12,282 nucleotides of DNA from JAAYDF01 sp964511155. Lineage in GTDB: Bacteria; Planctomycetota; Phycisphaerae; UBA1845; PWPN01. Under the pieces are notes generated by a model, which was not told the DNA's origin, did no database searches, and saw only the letters and a program-made list of their open reading frames with translations. This document shows, in pieces, positions 6,101-12,282 of the stretch; the stretch's first letter is position 1, and each line of letters opens with the position of its first letter. Location of the stretch: contig CAZEEJ010000179.1 in the NCBI GenBank assembly GCA_964511155.1, positions 1 to 12,282 on the forward strand, read 5' to 3'. Position numbers and translations under genes: made by a program.

Positions 6101-7351
6101 TCAGAATCCGGGGCCGCCGATCACCGTGACCGCCGGCGGTTGGATCGTCCGGGCCTGACGCTGGAGTTCCTCCAGGCGGATCCGGGCGGTTTCGTAGAAC
6201 CGGCGGGCCAGGGGCAACTCGATCGTCACCGGGATTTCGTATTCATCCGCCCGGGCGAGCGATTCTCGGGCTTTATCGAGCTTCTCCTTAAGAAACCGCA
6301 ACCGGGCCTCCCGCTCGGGGGTCTCGACGGACAAGCCTGCCAACTCGTCGTTGAGCACGCGAATCTGTTCTCCGCCGGCCTGAGCTGTCACCTGGGCGAG
6401 CTGATGCTGCGCTTCCGCTTCGGCCATGGCGAGTTCGGCCTTGGCGGCCATCACCTCACTGGTCGGCACGGTCCCCGCCTTGGACATCGTTTCCAGGTTT
6501 TTCAGCTTATCCTGCAAAGCCGCAAGCTTTACCCTGTGAGCCTTGATCATCGGGTGTTCGTCCGAAGCCATCGCCCGGATCCTTGCCGCAGCTTCGGCGA
6601 TCCGCTGCTGAAGCGCCTCGCGACGGGCCTGCATGCCGGCCAGTTCCATCTCGAGCTTCTGCTTCTCGGTGTGGAGACCACGGCTACGCTCCATCACGCT
6701 CTCGCGGGTGAGGATCTCGCCGCCCGCTTCGTGCTCATTCCGGCGACGCTGCTCATAGAGTTCCTCCATCCTGCTCCGCGTCCGAGTCGCCTCTTCATCG
6801 ACCACGGCTACCCGGGCTTTCAACTGCTCCATCTCGCTGTGATGGGTTTCCACGAGCACGTTGCGAAGCCGCTCGCAGACCGCAGTCAGCAACCGATCCA
6901 ACGCTTCGGCAAGATCGTCGGCATCGACGATCACCTCCAACAGACCGAAGACCGTATGAGGCGATATCTCGGAGGGAAGGGCCGCCCCCGCGGAAGCACT
7001 CCCGCCATCAGTCATGAAGCCACCTGCCCCTCCGCCCCCGCCCCCCTCAAAGCGCGGGCGAGCGGGCGCGGGTCCACCCGCGGCAGAGCCCGAGATGGGC
7101 GCAAACCGAACCTGGAACCTGCCGAGAACAGCCGCAAGGTTCTGCCCGAAGACCTCCCGAGCCGCCTGGTGGACCACGCCCGTGGTGTTGAGCAGCGCGT
7201 CCAGGGTGTTGGCATCCATCGGCAGGACAAGCGGATCGCAACTGACCTTGATGAGGCAGCTCCGGGTGATCTGGCCGGCCGATCGGGAGGGATGGGCGGC
7301 GACCAGGATGAGCGTGCAGACTGCGACAGTCGGTATGCTCAGCGATTTCAT
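6101..7351 (-). CDS. Exported coiled-coil protein of unknown function, third gene of the sigma operon
   Basis: A 416-residue protein I do not recognise. A signal peptide occupies about residues 1-25, cut near SRSA. A globular part (28-88) follows, then a Gly-rich flexible linker (89-125). A short folded segment comes next (132-168, with VFGLLEVIVDADDLAEALDRL), followed by long Glu/Arg/Ala-rich coiled coil (about 168-268 and 272-370). The last 45 residues contain a Pro/Val segment. The order of a short alpha/beta segment, long coiled coil, then ETPEREARLRFLKEKL recalls Wzz/GumC polysaccharide co-polymerases, but no membrane helices flank it; this resemblance is weak inference. AAGGAG stands 7 nt before the ATG. 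The start overlaps the preceding stop by ATGA, so translation is probably coupled to the membrane protein and both follow the sigma factor. Confidence 0.75.
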   Translation of the reverse strand: MKSLSIPTVAVCTLILVAAHPSRSAGQITRSCLIKVSCDPLVLPMDANTLDALLNTTGVVHQAAREVFGQNLAAVLGRFQVRFAPISGSAAGGPAPARPRFEGGGGGGAGGFMTDGGSASAGAALPSEISPHTVFGLLEVIVDADDLAEALDRLLTAVCERLRNVLVETHHSEMEQLKARVAVVDEEATRTRSRMEELYEQRRRNEHEAGGEILTRESVMERSRGLHTEKQKLEMELAGMQARREALQQRIAEAAARIRAMASDEHPMIKAHRVKLAALQDKLKNLETMSKAGTVPTSEVMAAKAELAMAEAEAQHQLAQVTAQAGGEQIRVLNDELAGLSVETPEREARLRFLKEKLDKARESLARADEYEIPVTIELPLARRFYETARIRLEELQRQARTIQPPAVTVIGGPGF

Positions 7352-7956
7352 AGCCGGTCTCCTTCTGGGTTGATCTCGGCAAGCCGGTCGCGGGCGACTT
7401 TGGCCGAAGAGGTCTCGGGGAAAAGCCTGATGGCTTCACGATACGCGCGGAGGGCGGACTCCCGCAGGCCCAGCTCGCGGTCCATCCGATCCGCCTGGTA
7501 CACGATGGTGAATGCGGCCCGCTCCATCTGGGCCCGGATCTCTTCGCCGCTCTCCAGTCCGGCGACGGCCTGCTCCATCCTGGCCAGGCGTTCCCACTGC
7601 TCCTGGATGGCAATCATGCCCCGAATCTGCGCGGCCAGTTCGCTGGCCTCCTGGCGGAGCTGGGCGAACTGCGAACGCAGTTGGTCCACCTCCTCAGGCG
7701 AAGGCGAGGCGACGGGCGGGGGCGGAAGGGCGACGGTCCGGTCGCCGGGACCGTGCCGGAGCGTCGCGCTGCTGACGGCCCATCCGATCCCGACTGCCAG
7801 GGCGGCGGCGGCCGCCACGCGAACCGCGGTCTGCGTCCGATGCCGTCGCCGGGCGAGGCGGCGCACGCGGTCCGCCAGATCCACCGGACTCCCCGGCGGA
7901 GGGCCGGCGGCCCGGTCGGCCTGCCGCAACAGGGTTTCTACAGGATCACGGTTCAT
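7348..7956 (-). CDS. Single-pass membrane protein, probable anti-sigma factor or sigma partner
   Basis: A 202-residue protein encoded 4 nt after the ECF sigma factor. The N-terminal 42 residues are cytosolic and Arg-rich, in a helix containing DLADRVRRLARRRHR. One membrane helix follows (about 43-64), then a Pro-rich stalk (77-88), a coiled coil (about 88-135) and a C-terminal helical hairpin (143-196) with a TPR-like segment AYREAIRLFPETSSAKVA. Position and topology fit a transmembrane anti-sigma factor, with a short cytosolic end to hold the sigma factor and a periplasmic sensor. No HxxxCxxC zinc motif of the ZAS class is present, so the assignment rests on context. AGGA 8 nt upstream overlaps the end of the sigma gene, so the two are likely translated together. 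Confidence 0.72.
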   Translation of the reverse strand: MNRDPVETLLRQADRAAGPPPGSPVDLADRVRRLARRRHRTQTAVRVAAAAALAVGIGWAVSSATLRHGPGDRTVALPPPPVASPSPEEVDQLRSQFAQLRQEASELAAQIRGMIAIQEQWERLARMEQAVAGLESGEEIRAQMERAAFTIVYQADRMDRELGLRESALRAYREAIRLFPETSSAKVARDRLAEINPEGDRL

Positions 7957-7960
7957 GCGT

Positions 7961-8554
7961 TCATTCCTGCATCAGATCGCACAGCTTGCTCTTCAACTTC
8001 GCCCGTGCCCGGTGAAGCCTCACCACGACCGTGTTGGTGGACACGCCCAGCAAATCGCTCACCGTCCCGATGGGCATCTGCTCCAGGTAGTGGAGCACGA
8101 CGACCTCACGATATCGCACCGGCAGCGCCGCCACCGCCCGCCGGACGCGGCCGAACGATTCCGAATCCATCATCCGGCTGTCCGCCGCCGGACTGCATAC
8201 CCGACCAGGCCCCACCGATTCCCGATGAATGACGCGGCCCCAGCGGCGGCGAAGGCTCCGGCACTCGTTGATCGTGATGCGGGTCAACCAGGTCGCCAGG
8301 CTCGAGCGCCCCTGAAAGCGTGGCAGTGCTTTCCACGCTGCCAGGAAGACCTCCTGCACCACGTCGTCCACGTCCGACGGCCAGCCCAGCAGCCGATAGG
8401 CCAGCCGGCTCACCCGATCCTGGTGGACGGCCACCAGCGCATCGAAGGCCGCCTGATCACCTCGGGCGAGCCGCGCCACAAGACCATCGTCCTCGCGCTC
8501 GGTGGGGAGCGGATCCCCGTCCAGTGCCAAGGCTGGGCCGTTTACCATGTCCAC
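7961..8554 (-). CDS. ECF-type RNA polymerase sigma factor (sigma-70 family)
   Basis: A protein of 197 residues (GTG start at 8554) or 195 (ATG at 8548). Region 2 spans about 35-103, including DVDDVVQEVFLAAWKALPRF (61-80), the core-binding and -10 melting part, and GRSSLATWLTRITINECRS. Region 4 spans about 138-190, with ALPVRYREVVVLHYLEQM leading into the helix-turn-helix that reads the -35 element (about 161-184, TVSDLLGVSTNTVVVRLHRAR). No region 1 or 3 is present, as expected of the ECF class. It heads a three-gene operon with a membrane protein and an exported coiled-coil protein, so it probably turns an envelope signal into transcription. On its own strand TCTAAT (8558-8563) could be a -10 box that would give a nearly leaderless message, but no convincing -35 is seen. 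Confidence 0.92.
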   Translation of the reverse strand: MDMVNGPALALDGDPLPTEREDDGLVARLARGDQAAFDALVAVHQDRVSRLAYRLLGWPSDVDDVVQEVFLAAWKALPRFQGRSSLATWLTRITINECRSLRRRWGRVIHRESVGPGRVCSPAADSRMMDSESFGRVRRAVAALPVRYREVVVLHYLEQMPIGTVSDLLGVSTNTVVVRLHRARAKLKSKLCDLMQE

Positions 8555-8611
8555 CCCATTAGACTACGCAGGGGCGGCGGGCTTACAGGATTCTGCCGTT
8601 AAAGGTGGGCA

Positions 8612-8638
8612 CCGCTCCCTGCCGGTCGCGGCTCTGTA
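8612..8638. repeat. Dispersed repeat, copy B, near tRNA-Cys
   Basis: CCGCTCCCT-N2-CGGTCGCGG at 8612-8631 matches 1225-1244 at 19 of 20 positions in the same orientation. The 16-nt piece CGGTCGCGGCTCTGTA at 8623-8638 is also the exact reverse complement of 1135-1150. This copy is a single arm without its own inverted partner. It sits between the sigma operon and the tRNA gene, about 58 bp upstream of the sigma gene. Confidence 0.75.
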
Positions 8639-8685
8639 GGGTCACGGCCCCGAACGGGCCGGGGGCCTTGCGGAGACGATCTGAA

Positions 8686-8759
8686 AGGCGGCGATGGGAT
8701 TCGAACCCATGAATAACGGATTTGCAATCCGTCCCCTTGGTCCACTTGGGTACGCCGCC
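8686..8759 (-). tRNA. tRNA-Cys (anticodon GCA)
   Basis: A 74-nt cloverleaf reads on the minus strand. The acceptor stem GGCGGCG (8759-8753) pairs with CGCCGCC (8693-8687), and 8686 supplies a U discriminator base. The anticodon stem ACGGA/UCCGU encloses the loop UUGCAAA, giving anticodon GCA for cysteine. The T arm is AUGGG-UUCGAAU-CCCAU. The D arm pairs C-rich with G-rich strands around AAGUGGACCAA. The CCA end is not encoded, so it must be added after transcription. It reads in the same direction as the sigma operon, about 130 bp upstream of it. Confidence 0.95.
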
Positions 8760-9069
8760 AGTGGCTGACTGCCCCATACTGCTGACTGCACTGCGGATGA
8801 TCACCGGCCGGCGGACGGACCCGACGGCTGCGTGCTGGCTCGCAGGAGTCACCCGGTGCCGCGACCTCGCAAGTCCATCATCCGTAGCGGCCAGCAGATC
8901 GGCGGGGTCAGCTCCTCCGCCGACGACGGGTATTACAGCATAGTCGGACGGAGGCGTCAATACTTCGCCAGGTTGGATGCAGGACTGCAGGACTGAGGTG
9001 AGCGCCGGCGGAGTTCGACGACGCTCGGCTCCTCAAAGGCCCTGGGGCGACTTGGGCGCTGGAACATCC

Positions 9070-9097
9070 TTGAGACCGGGGACCGGACGGTTATAAT
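9070..9097 (+). promoter_or_regulatory. Consensus sigma70-type promoter for the Gfo/Idh/MocA gene
   Basis: TTGAGA (9070-9075) and TATAAT (9092-9097) are separated by 16 nt. The -10 box is a perfect consensus match and the -35 box matches at five of six positions. It is the best promoter seen in the window. Transcription would begin near 9104, leaving a leader of about 90 nt before the start codon at 9197. Confidence 0.6.
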
Positions 9098-9196
9098 CCC
9101 GGCATGAAAGCTGTCGTTTCCATTTCAGGATGAGAGCACCCCGGGTGCCCGCGTCCAGGAGTTCTCTGCCTGTCTTCACTGAAGGAGTGTCCTGGC

Positions 9197-10423
9197 ATGT
9201 CGCAAGTATCCCGCCGATCTTTCCTGGCTGCATCCGCCGCGGCCGCTGCCACCGGGCGTTACCTGCTCCATGGTGCGCAAGCGGCCGAGACCATTCCGGG
9301 CTTTGACCAGACAACAACCGACTACGACCGAACGAAACAATGGAAGCCCTTCAGTGACCGCAAGGTTCGGGTCGGGATCGTCGGCCATGGCCTTTGCCAA
9401 TTTGGTCTGGCGTTCGGCCTCCAGCATCACCCCAACGTCGAACTGGTCGCGGTCAGCGATTTGTTTCCGGACCGCTGTGCGGACATGGCCCGCCAGGCGA
9501 AATGCGACAAGACTTACCCATCGCTGGAAGAGATGGTCAAGGACGATTCCATCGAGGCCATCTACTGCGCCACCGACGCACCGGCCCACGCTAAGCATGC
9601 CATACTCTGCATGGAGCATGGCAAGCACGTGGCCACCGCGGTTCCGGCCTTCCGGGGCGACATCGAAGATGCCGAGAAGCTCCTGGAGTGCTGCAGGAAA
9701 AACAAGGGCCTGGTCTATGCCATGTTTGAGACTTCCGTTTTCCATGACGACCTGTACGCGATGAGCAAGCTGTTTGCCGCCGGGGTGTTCGGCCGCATCG
9801 TCTACTCCGAAGGCGAGTATTGCCACCCCCATTCTCTGGACGCCCCGACACTGGGTTCCTACAAGGATTGGCGGAAGAACGGCTGCCCGATGTGGTATCC
9901 GACGCACGCGACGGCCTATTATGTCGGCGTCACGCATCAGAGCTTCGTCGAGGTCTCATGCCAGGGCACACCGTACTTTGACGAATCCCGACGGGTGCCC
10001 AACGGTATCGGGAACATCTTCAAATCCGAAGTGGGCCTGTTCCGAACTTCGGAGGGCGGCATTTCCCGAATGATCGTCTGCCACTCGCAGGGCGAGTACC
10101 TGGAAGCAGGACGCATTCGTGGCGAGTACGGCGGATTCAACCAGACGTTCGTCGGCGATGCGACCGGCAAGAAACGCTACGCCGAGGCTCTTGCGAACGG
10201 TTTGCAGATCAAGAAGTACGTTTTGCCGCCGGGGGTTGAGCCGGGTGGGCACGGCGGCTCGCATGGTTACCTCGGTGACGACTTCATCGACGCGATTCTC
10301 CGGAACCGGAAACCGGCGGTTGACGTCATCGACGCGCTGAATATGACCGTTCCCGGTTACTACGCGCACCTGTCCGCGACGAAAGACGGGGAAACGATGC
10401 AGGTTCCGCAGTACTCGTTGTAA
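9197..10423 (+). CDS. Tat-exported Gfo/Idh/MocA family oxidoreductase
   Basis: A 408-residue NAD(P)-dependent oxidoreductase-like protein, probably acting on a sugar or sugar acid after export. The N terminus is a twin-arginine signal (SRRSFLA, residues 5-11, with an Ala-rich core and an AQAA cleavage site near 30). The Rossmann domain begins at 57 (VRVGIVGHGLCQFG, GxGxxxxG-like), and Asp88 in AVSDLF is the expected ribose-binding acid. The C-terminal domain carries YPTHATAYYVGVTHQSFVEV (234-253). The family's usual EKP motif is replaced: GKHV is followed by ATAVPAF (146-152), so the EKP lysine is absent. This substitution fits a divergent Tat-type subgroup whose chemistry I cannot assign. 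AAGGAG lies 9 nt before the ATG. The gene follows a strong promoter and converges on a sulfatase gene. Confidence 0.9.
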   Translation: MSQVSRRSFLAASAAAAATGRYLLHGAQAAETIPGFDQTTTDYDRTKQWKPFSDRKVRVGIVGHGLCQFGLAFGLQHHPNVELVAVSDLFPDRCADMARQAKCDKTYPSLEEMVKDDSIEAIYCATDAPAHAKHAILCMEHGKHVATAVPAFRGDIEDAEKLLECCRKNKGLVYAMFETSVFHDDLYAMSKLFAAGVFGRIVYSEGEYCHPHSLDAPTLGSYKDWRKNGCPMWYPTHATAYYVGVTHQSFVEVSCQGTPYFDESRRVPNGIGNIFKSEVGLFRTSEGGISRMIVCHSQGEYLEAGRIRGEYGGFNQTFVGDATGKKRYAEALANGLQIKKYVLPPGVEPGGHGGSHGYLGDDFIDAILRNRKPAVDVIDALNMTVPGYYAHLSATKDGETMQVPQYSL

Positions 10424-10607
10424 GTGCCGGCAAGGCGAATCCCGTTGCGGCGAACCCTGAGAACGGGCCCTCCTCCCTCCTCCTGGCAAGCTGCAACCGG
10501 GGAGAGCAGAACTCCACGTCGGCAGGACTCCGACATCGATCGCGTTGATGCAGCCATCCTGCGAAACTGCCTGAGCGGAGCCGATGTCCCGGCGAATGTT
10601 CCCTGTG

Positions 10608-10634
10608 CCCGCTGAGCCCGGGACTCTTTTCTTG
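10608..10634 (+). terminator. Weak candidate terminator
   Basis: A short CCCG/CGGG stem (10608-10611 with 10619-10622) is followed by the T-rich run ACTCTTTTCTT. It lies about 185 nt after the Gfo/Idh/MocA stop and just before the end of the convergent sulfatase gene. A four-pair stem is weak, so this is tentative. Confidence 0.2.
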
Positions 10635-10648
10635 TCCAGTGGTCAGGC

Positions 10649-12190
10649 TCAAGGCTCCGCCGTGTGTTTGACGGGCGGAGATCCGGGGGCCGATGAACGC
10701 CTCCAGTAGTCCTTGAAGTAATAGGGGTACTGGTCCCACGGTGCCTTCCCTTGCATCCGAGGGTCGTTGGTCTGGCACAGGTGCCGCTCGAGCTGATCGC
10801 GTAACCGTTGCTTCACCTCGGCAACGGCTGGATCGGCGGCGAGATTCCGAAGTTGGCACGGATCCTTGGCCAGGTCATACAGCTCTTCTGCGGCACGCTG
10901 GCCGAAGCTGAGCTGAAAGAGCGTGGCCACCGCAGGGTCCTCCTGGTGCTCGATCATATAGGTCTTGGTAGGGCCATCGTCGACATCGCCATAGAAGCCC
11001 ATGTGAGAGGATACGAAGTCCGGGTCGCCCATGGGCCAGCGCTGCGGTTCGTAGTTGCGGATGTAGAGCCATGCCGCGGTGCGGAGAGCACGCATGGGGT
11101 AGGTCGCCCCATCCGGTCGGCTCCAGGCATGACGTTCCAGGGCGGTGAAGATGCGATCGCGAGTCGGGTCCACTTGGCCGGCCTTGTCGGAGCGCAAGAT
11201 ATTCAGGAGGCTCCGGCCGGTCATCTCTGCTGGCACAGGCAATCCCGCAGCCTCCAGAAAGGTCGGGGCCAAATCGGTAAGGCTGACGAGATCATCGACC
11301 ACGCGGCCCGGCTTGACCTGTCGGCCCCAGCAGATGGCCAGGGGCATACGCACGCCATGGTCGTACAGCGTGGACTTGGCTCGCGGAAAGGGCATGCCGT
11401 TGTCAGAGGTCACCACGATGATGGTATTCTCCAGTTCGCCCGCCTCCTCCAGCAATGCGATCATGCGTCCAAGATGCCGATCAAACCATTCAATCTCGAA
11501 GTAGTAGTCGAGTATGTCCTTGCGGATTTCAGGCGTATCCAGCAGGAACTCGGGCACGACGACCTCTTCAGGGTTTCCGCCGGCCCGTAGTCCGACTCCC
11601 GACTCATAGGGACGGTGGGGCTCCCATGCACCGTACCAGAAGCAAAAGGGCTGACCCGGCTCGCGGTCTTTGAGGAAGTCCTCGAAATTTCCGGCATAGT
11701 CCCAGCGGCTGATGCGGTCACCCGGCTGCTCGATATTCCTGCGCTTCATGTAGCTGTTCCCGGTGGGATCAGCGTCCCGCCCCCCGGCCTTGTAGTTGCC
11801 CGGTGCCCATCCTTTGCCGGTAAAACCGACGGTATATCCGCTATCCTCCAGTAGCCGTGGGTAAACCTTAAACTTGGCGGGGAGGGCCCCAAACAGAACA
11901 CCGCCTCGCTCCAGACGCCAGATATCCTGGCCGGTCAAAAGCGCGCTGCGCGAAGGCGTGCAGGAGGGCGCGGCACAAAAGGCGCGGGTGAACAACACGC
12001 CCTGGCGAGCAATGCGGTCAAAGTGGGGTGTTTTGACCACCTTGTCACCATAGGCCCCGGCATGCAGCCAGGATTGATCATCGGAAATGCACAGTAGGAT
12101 GTTCGGTCGAGGGGCGGGGCTATTCGCCGTAAGCGGCGCCGAAAGCGATAACACCCCGAGAATTGCCGAAGCTCGAATCCATGGCACCAT
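10649..12190 (-). CDS. Secreted type I sulfatase, resembling heparan N-sulfatase (SGSH-like)
   Basis: A 513-residue formylglycine-dependent sulfatase. The signal peptide is at residues 1-23 (core ASAILGVLSLSAPLTA). Numbered from the ATG at 12190, the active site shows Asp37-Asp38 of SDDQSW, the motif SCTPSRSALLTGQ (Cys77 becomes formylglycine, with Arg81), Lys126 in GKGW, His192 in EPHRPY, Asp263-Asn264 in SDNGMPF, and Lys272. DDQSW, the CTPSR/LLTGQ segment, LPAKFKVYPRLLEDSGY and GKGWAPGNY are typical of the N-sulfoglucosamine sulfohydrolase-like group, so a sulfamate or glycosaminoglycan-type substrate is plausible but not proven. The start at 12190 is chosen over 12211 because AAGGGAG lies 6 nt upstream and the protein then opens with the signal peptide. 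It converges on the Gfo/Idh/MocA gene. Confidence 0.93.
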   Translation of the reverse strand: MVPWIRASAILGVLSLSAPLTANSPAPRPNILLCISDDQSWLHAGAYGDKVVKTPHFDRIARQGVLFTRAFCAAPSCTPSRSALLTGQDIWRLERGGVLFGALPAKFKVYPRLLEDSGYTVGFTGKGWAPGNYKAGGRDADPTGNSYMKRRNIEQPGDRISRWDYAGNFEDFLKDREPGQPFCFWYGAWEPHRPYESGVGLRAGGNPEEVVVPEFLLDTPEIRKDILDYYFEIEWFDRHLGRMIALLEEAGELENTIIVVTSDNGMPFPRAKSTLYDHGVRMPLAICWGRQVKPGRVVDDLVSLTDLAPTFLEAAGLPVPAEMTGRSLLNILRSDKAGQVDPTRDRIFTALERHAWSRPDGATYPMRALRTAAWLYIRNYEPQRWPMGDPDFVSSHMGFYGDVDDGPTKTYMIEHQEDPAVATLFQLSFGQRAAEELYDLAKDPCQLRNLAADPAVAEVKQRLRDQLERHLCQTNDPRMQGKAPWDQYPYYFKDYWRRSSAPGSPPVKHTAEP

Positions 12191-12196
12191 GCAGGG

Positions 12197-12203
12197 CTCC
12201 CTT
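12197..12203 (-). promoter_or_regulatory. Shine-Dalgarno site setting the second sulfatase start
   Basis: On the minus strand AAGGGAG lies 6 nt before the ATG at 12190. The in-frame ATG at 12211 has no comparable site. Confidence 0.65.
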
Positions 12204-12221
12204 GTATCCATTGATTGGTTT

Positions 12222-12240
12222 CGCGAGGGGTATCCTCGCG
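12222..12240. promoter_or_regulatory. 7-bp inverted repeat upstream of the second sulfatase
   Basis: CGCGAGG (12222-12228) and CCTCGCG (12234-12240) are exact reverse complements around a 5-nt loop. The pair ends 32 nt upstream of the sulfatase start codon. It could be an operator for a dimeric repressor or a leader hairpin; the sequence does not decide between them. Confidence 0.35.
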
Positions 12241-12282
12241 CTTCTGCCGCGCCGCCACATCCAGTGGCCCTGCCCGTCCGCT

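Larger units (their letters stand above)
8555..9196. other. 642-bp intergenic region with tRNA-Cys, a dispersed repeat and a promoter
   Basis: Apart from the separately listed repeat copy (8612-8638), tRNA-Cys (8686-8759) and promoter (9070-9097), I find no gene. Open frames crossing the tRNA on either strand are artefacts. Short slippage-type repeats flank the tRNA, including two copies of CTGACTGC between 8764 and 8790 and a doubled TGCAGGAC near 8980-8995. Confidence 0.6.

Noticed and set aside
6140..8602. An 820-codon open frame on the + strand spanning the whole sigma operon
   Set aside because: It is antisense to three genes with clear domains, signal peptide, coupled starts and ribosome-binding sites. 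Its product is low-complexity, His/Arg/Pro-rich and has no recognisable domain. Long antisense frames are common in GC-rich DNA.
8646..8667. A GC-rich hairpin after the tRNA that could be its terminator
   Set aside because: GGCCCC/GGGGCC can pair, but on the tRNA strand no T-run follows and the whole stretch is G/C-rich, so pairing by chance is likely.
8583..8960. A 125-codon minus-strand frame through the tRNA region
   Set aside because: It translates the tRNA-Cys gene and the dispersed repeat, which are better explained as RNA and repeat.
10441..10467. CCCGTT/AACGGG stem after the Gfo/Idh/MocA stop
   Set aside because: Six pairs with a 15-nt loop and no T-run downstream; insufficient for a terminator call.

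Overview
This is a GC-rich window with no plasmid, phage or IS hallmarks. The gene content points to a planctomycete-type bacterium (Planctomycetota): two exported type I sulfatases, a Tat-exported Gfo/Idh/MocA oxidoreductase, a zinc-ribbon/proline-linker membrane protein, and an ECF sigma factor operon with a membrane-anchored partner. The taxonomic assignment is inferred from gene families, not from a marker gene.

Layout. Positions 1-460 are non-coding and repetitive: a purine-rich heptamer array on the left, its reverse-complement type on the right, and a 20-bp inverted repeat between them. A zinc-ribbon membrane protein (501-1121, +) follows. A 485-bp intergenic stretch then carries a strongly structured repeat (1134-1247), a partial copy of which recurs at 8612-8638. 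Next on the + strand come a DUF2203 gene (1607-2035), an ALDH2-like aldehyde dehydrogenase (2247-3731) and a small cupin 45 bp behind it (3777-4217). The cupin overlaps at its 3' end a convergent DUF6364 antitoxin-like gene (4202-4456, -). A secreted sulfatase (4606-6063, +) is divergent from that gene.

Positions 6101-8554 on the minus strand hold a tight three-gene operon in the order ECF sigma factor, single-pass membrane protein (probable anti-sigma), and exported coiled-coil protein of unknown function. The genes are separated by a 4-nt gap and a 4-nt overlap. A tRNA-Cys(GCA) lies just upstream on the same strand. A consensus sigma70-like promoter (9070-9097) precedes the Tat-signal Gfo/Idh/MocA gene (9197-10423, +). 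It converges on a second secreted sulfatase (10649-12190, -) that resembles heparan N-sulfatases.

How the genes may work together. The two sulfatases and the Gfo/Idh/MocA protein fit the degradation of sulfated polysaccharide in the periplasm, but no glycoside hydrolase, SusC/D-like porin or sulfatase-maturing enzyme is in the window. The aldehyde dehydrogenase and cupin are probably co-transcribed. The sigma operon is the best candidate for an undescribed system: a cell-envelope signalling module whose last product is a large exported coiled-coil protein that I cannot assign. Two catalytic families carry unusual motif substitutions: the aldehyde dehydrogenase in its NAD-binding loop, and the Gfo/Idh/MocA protein at its EKP motif.
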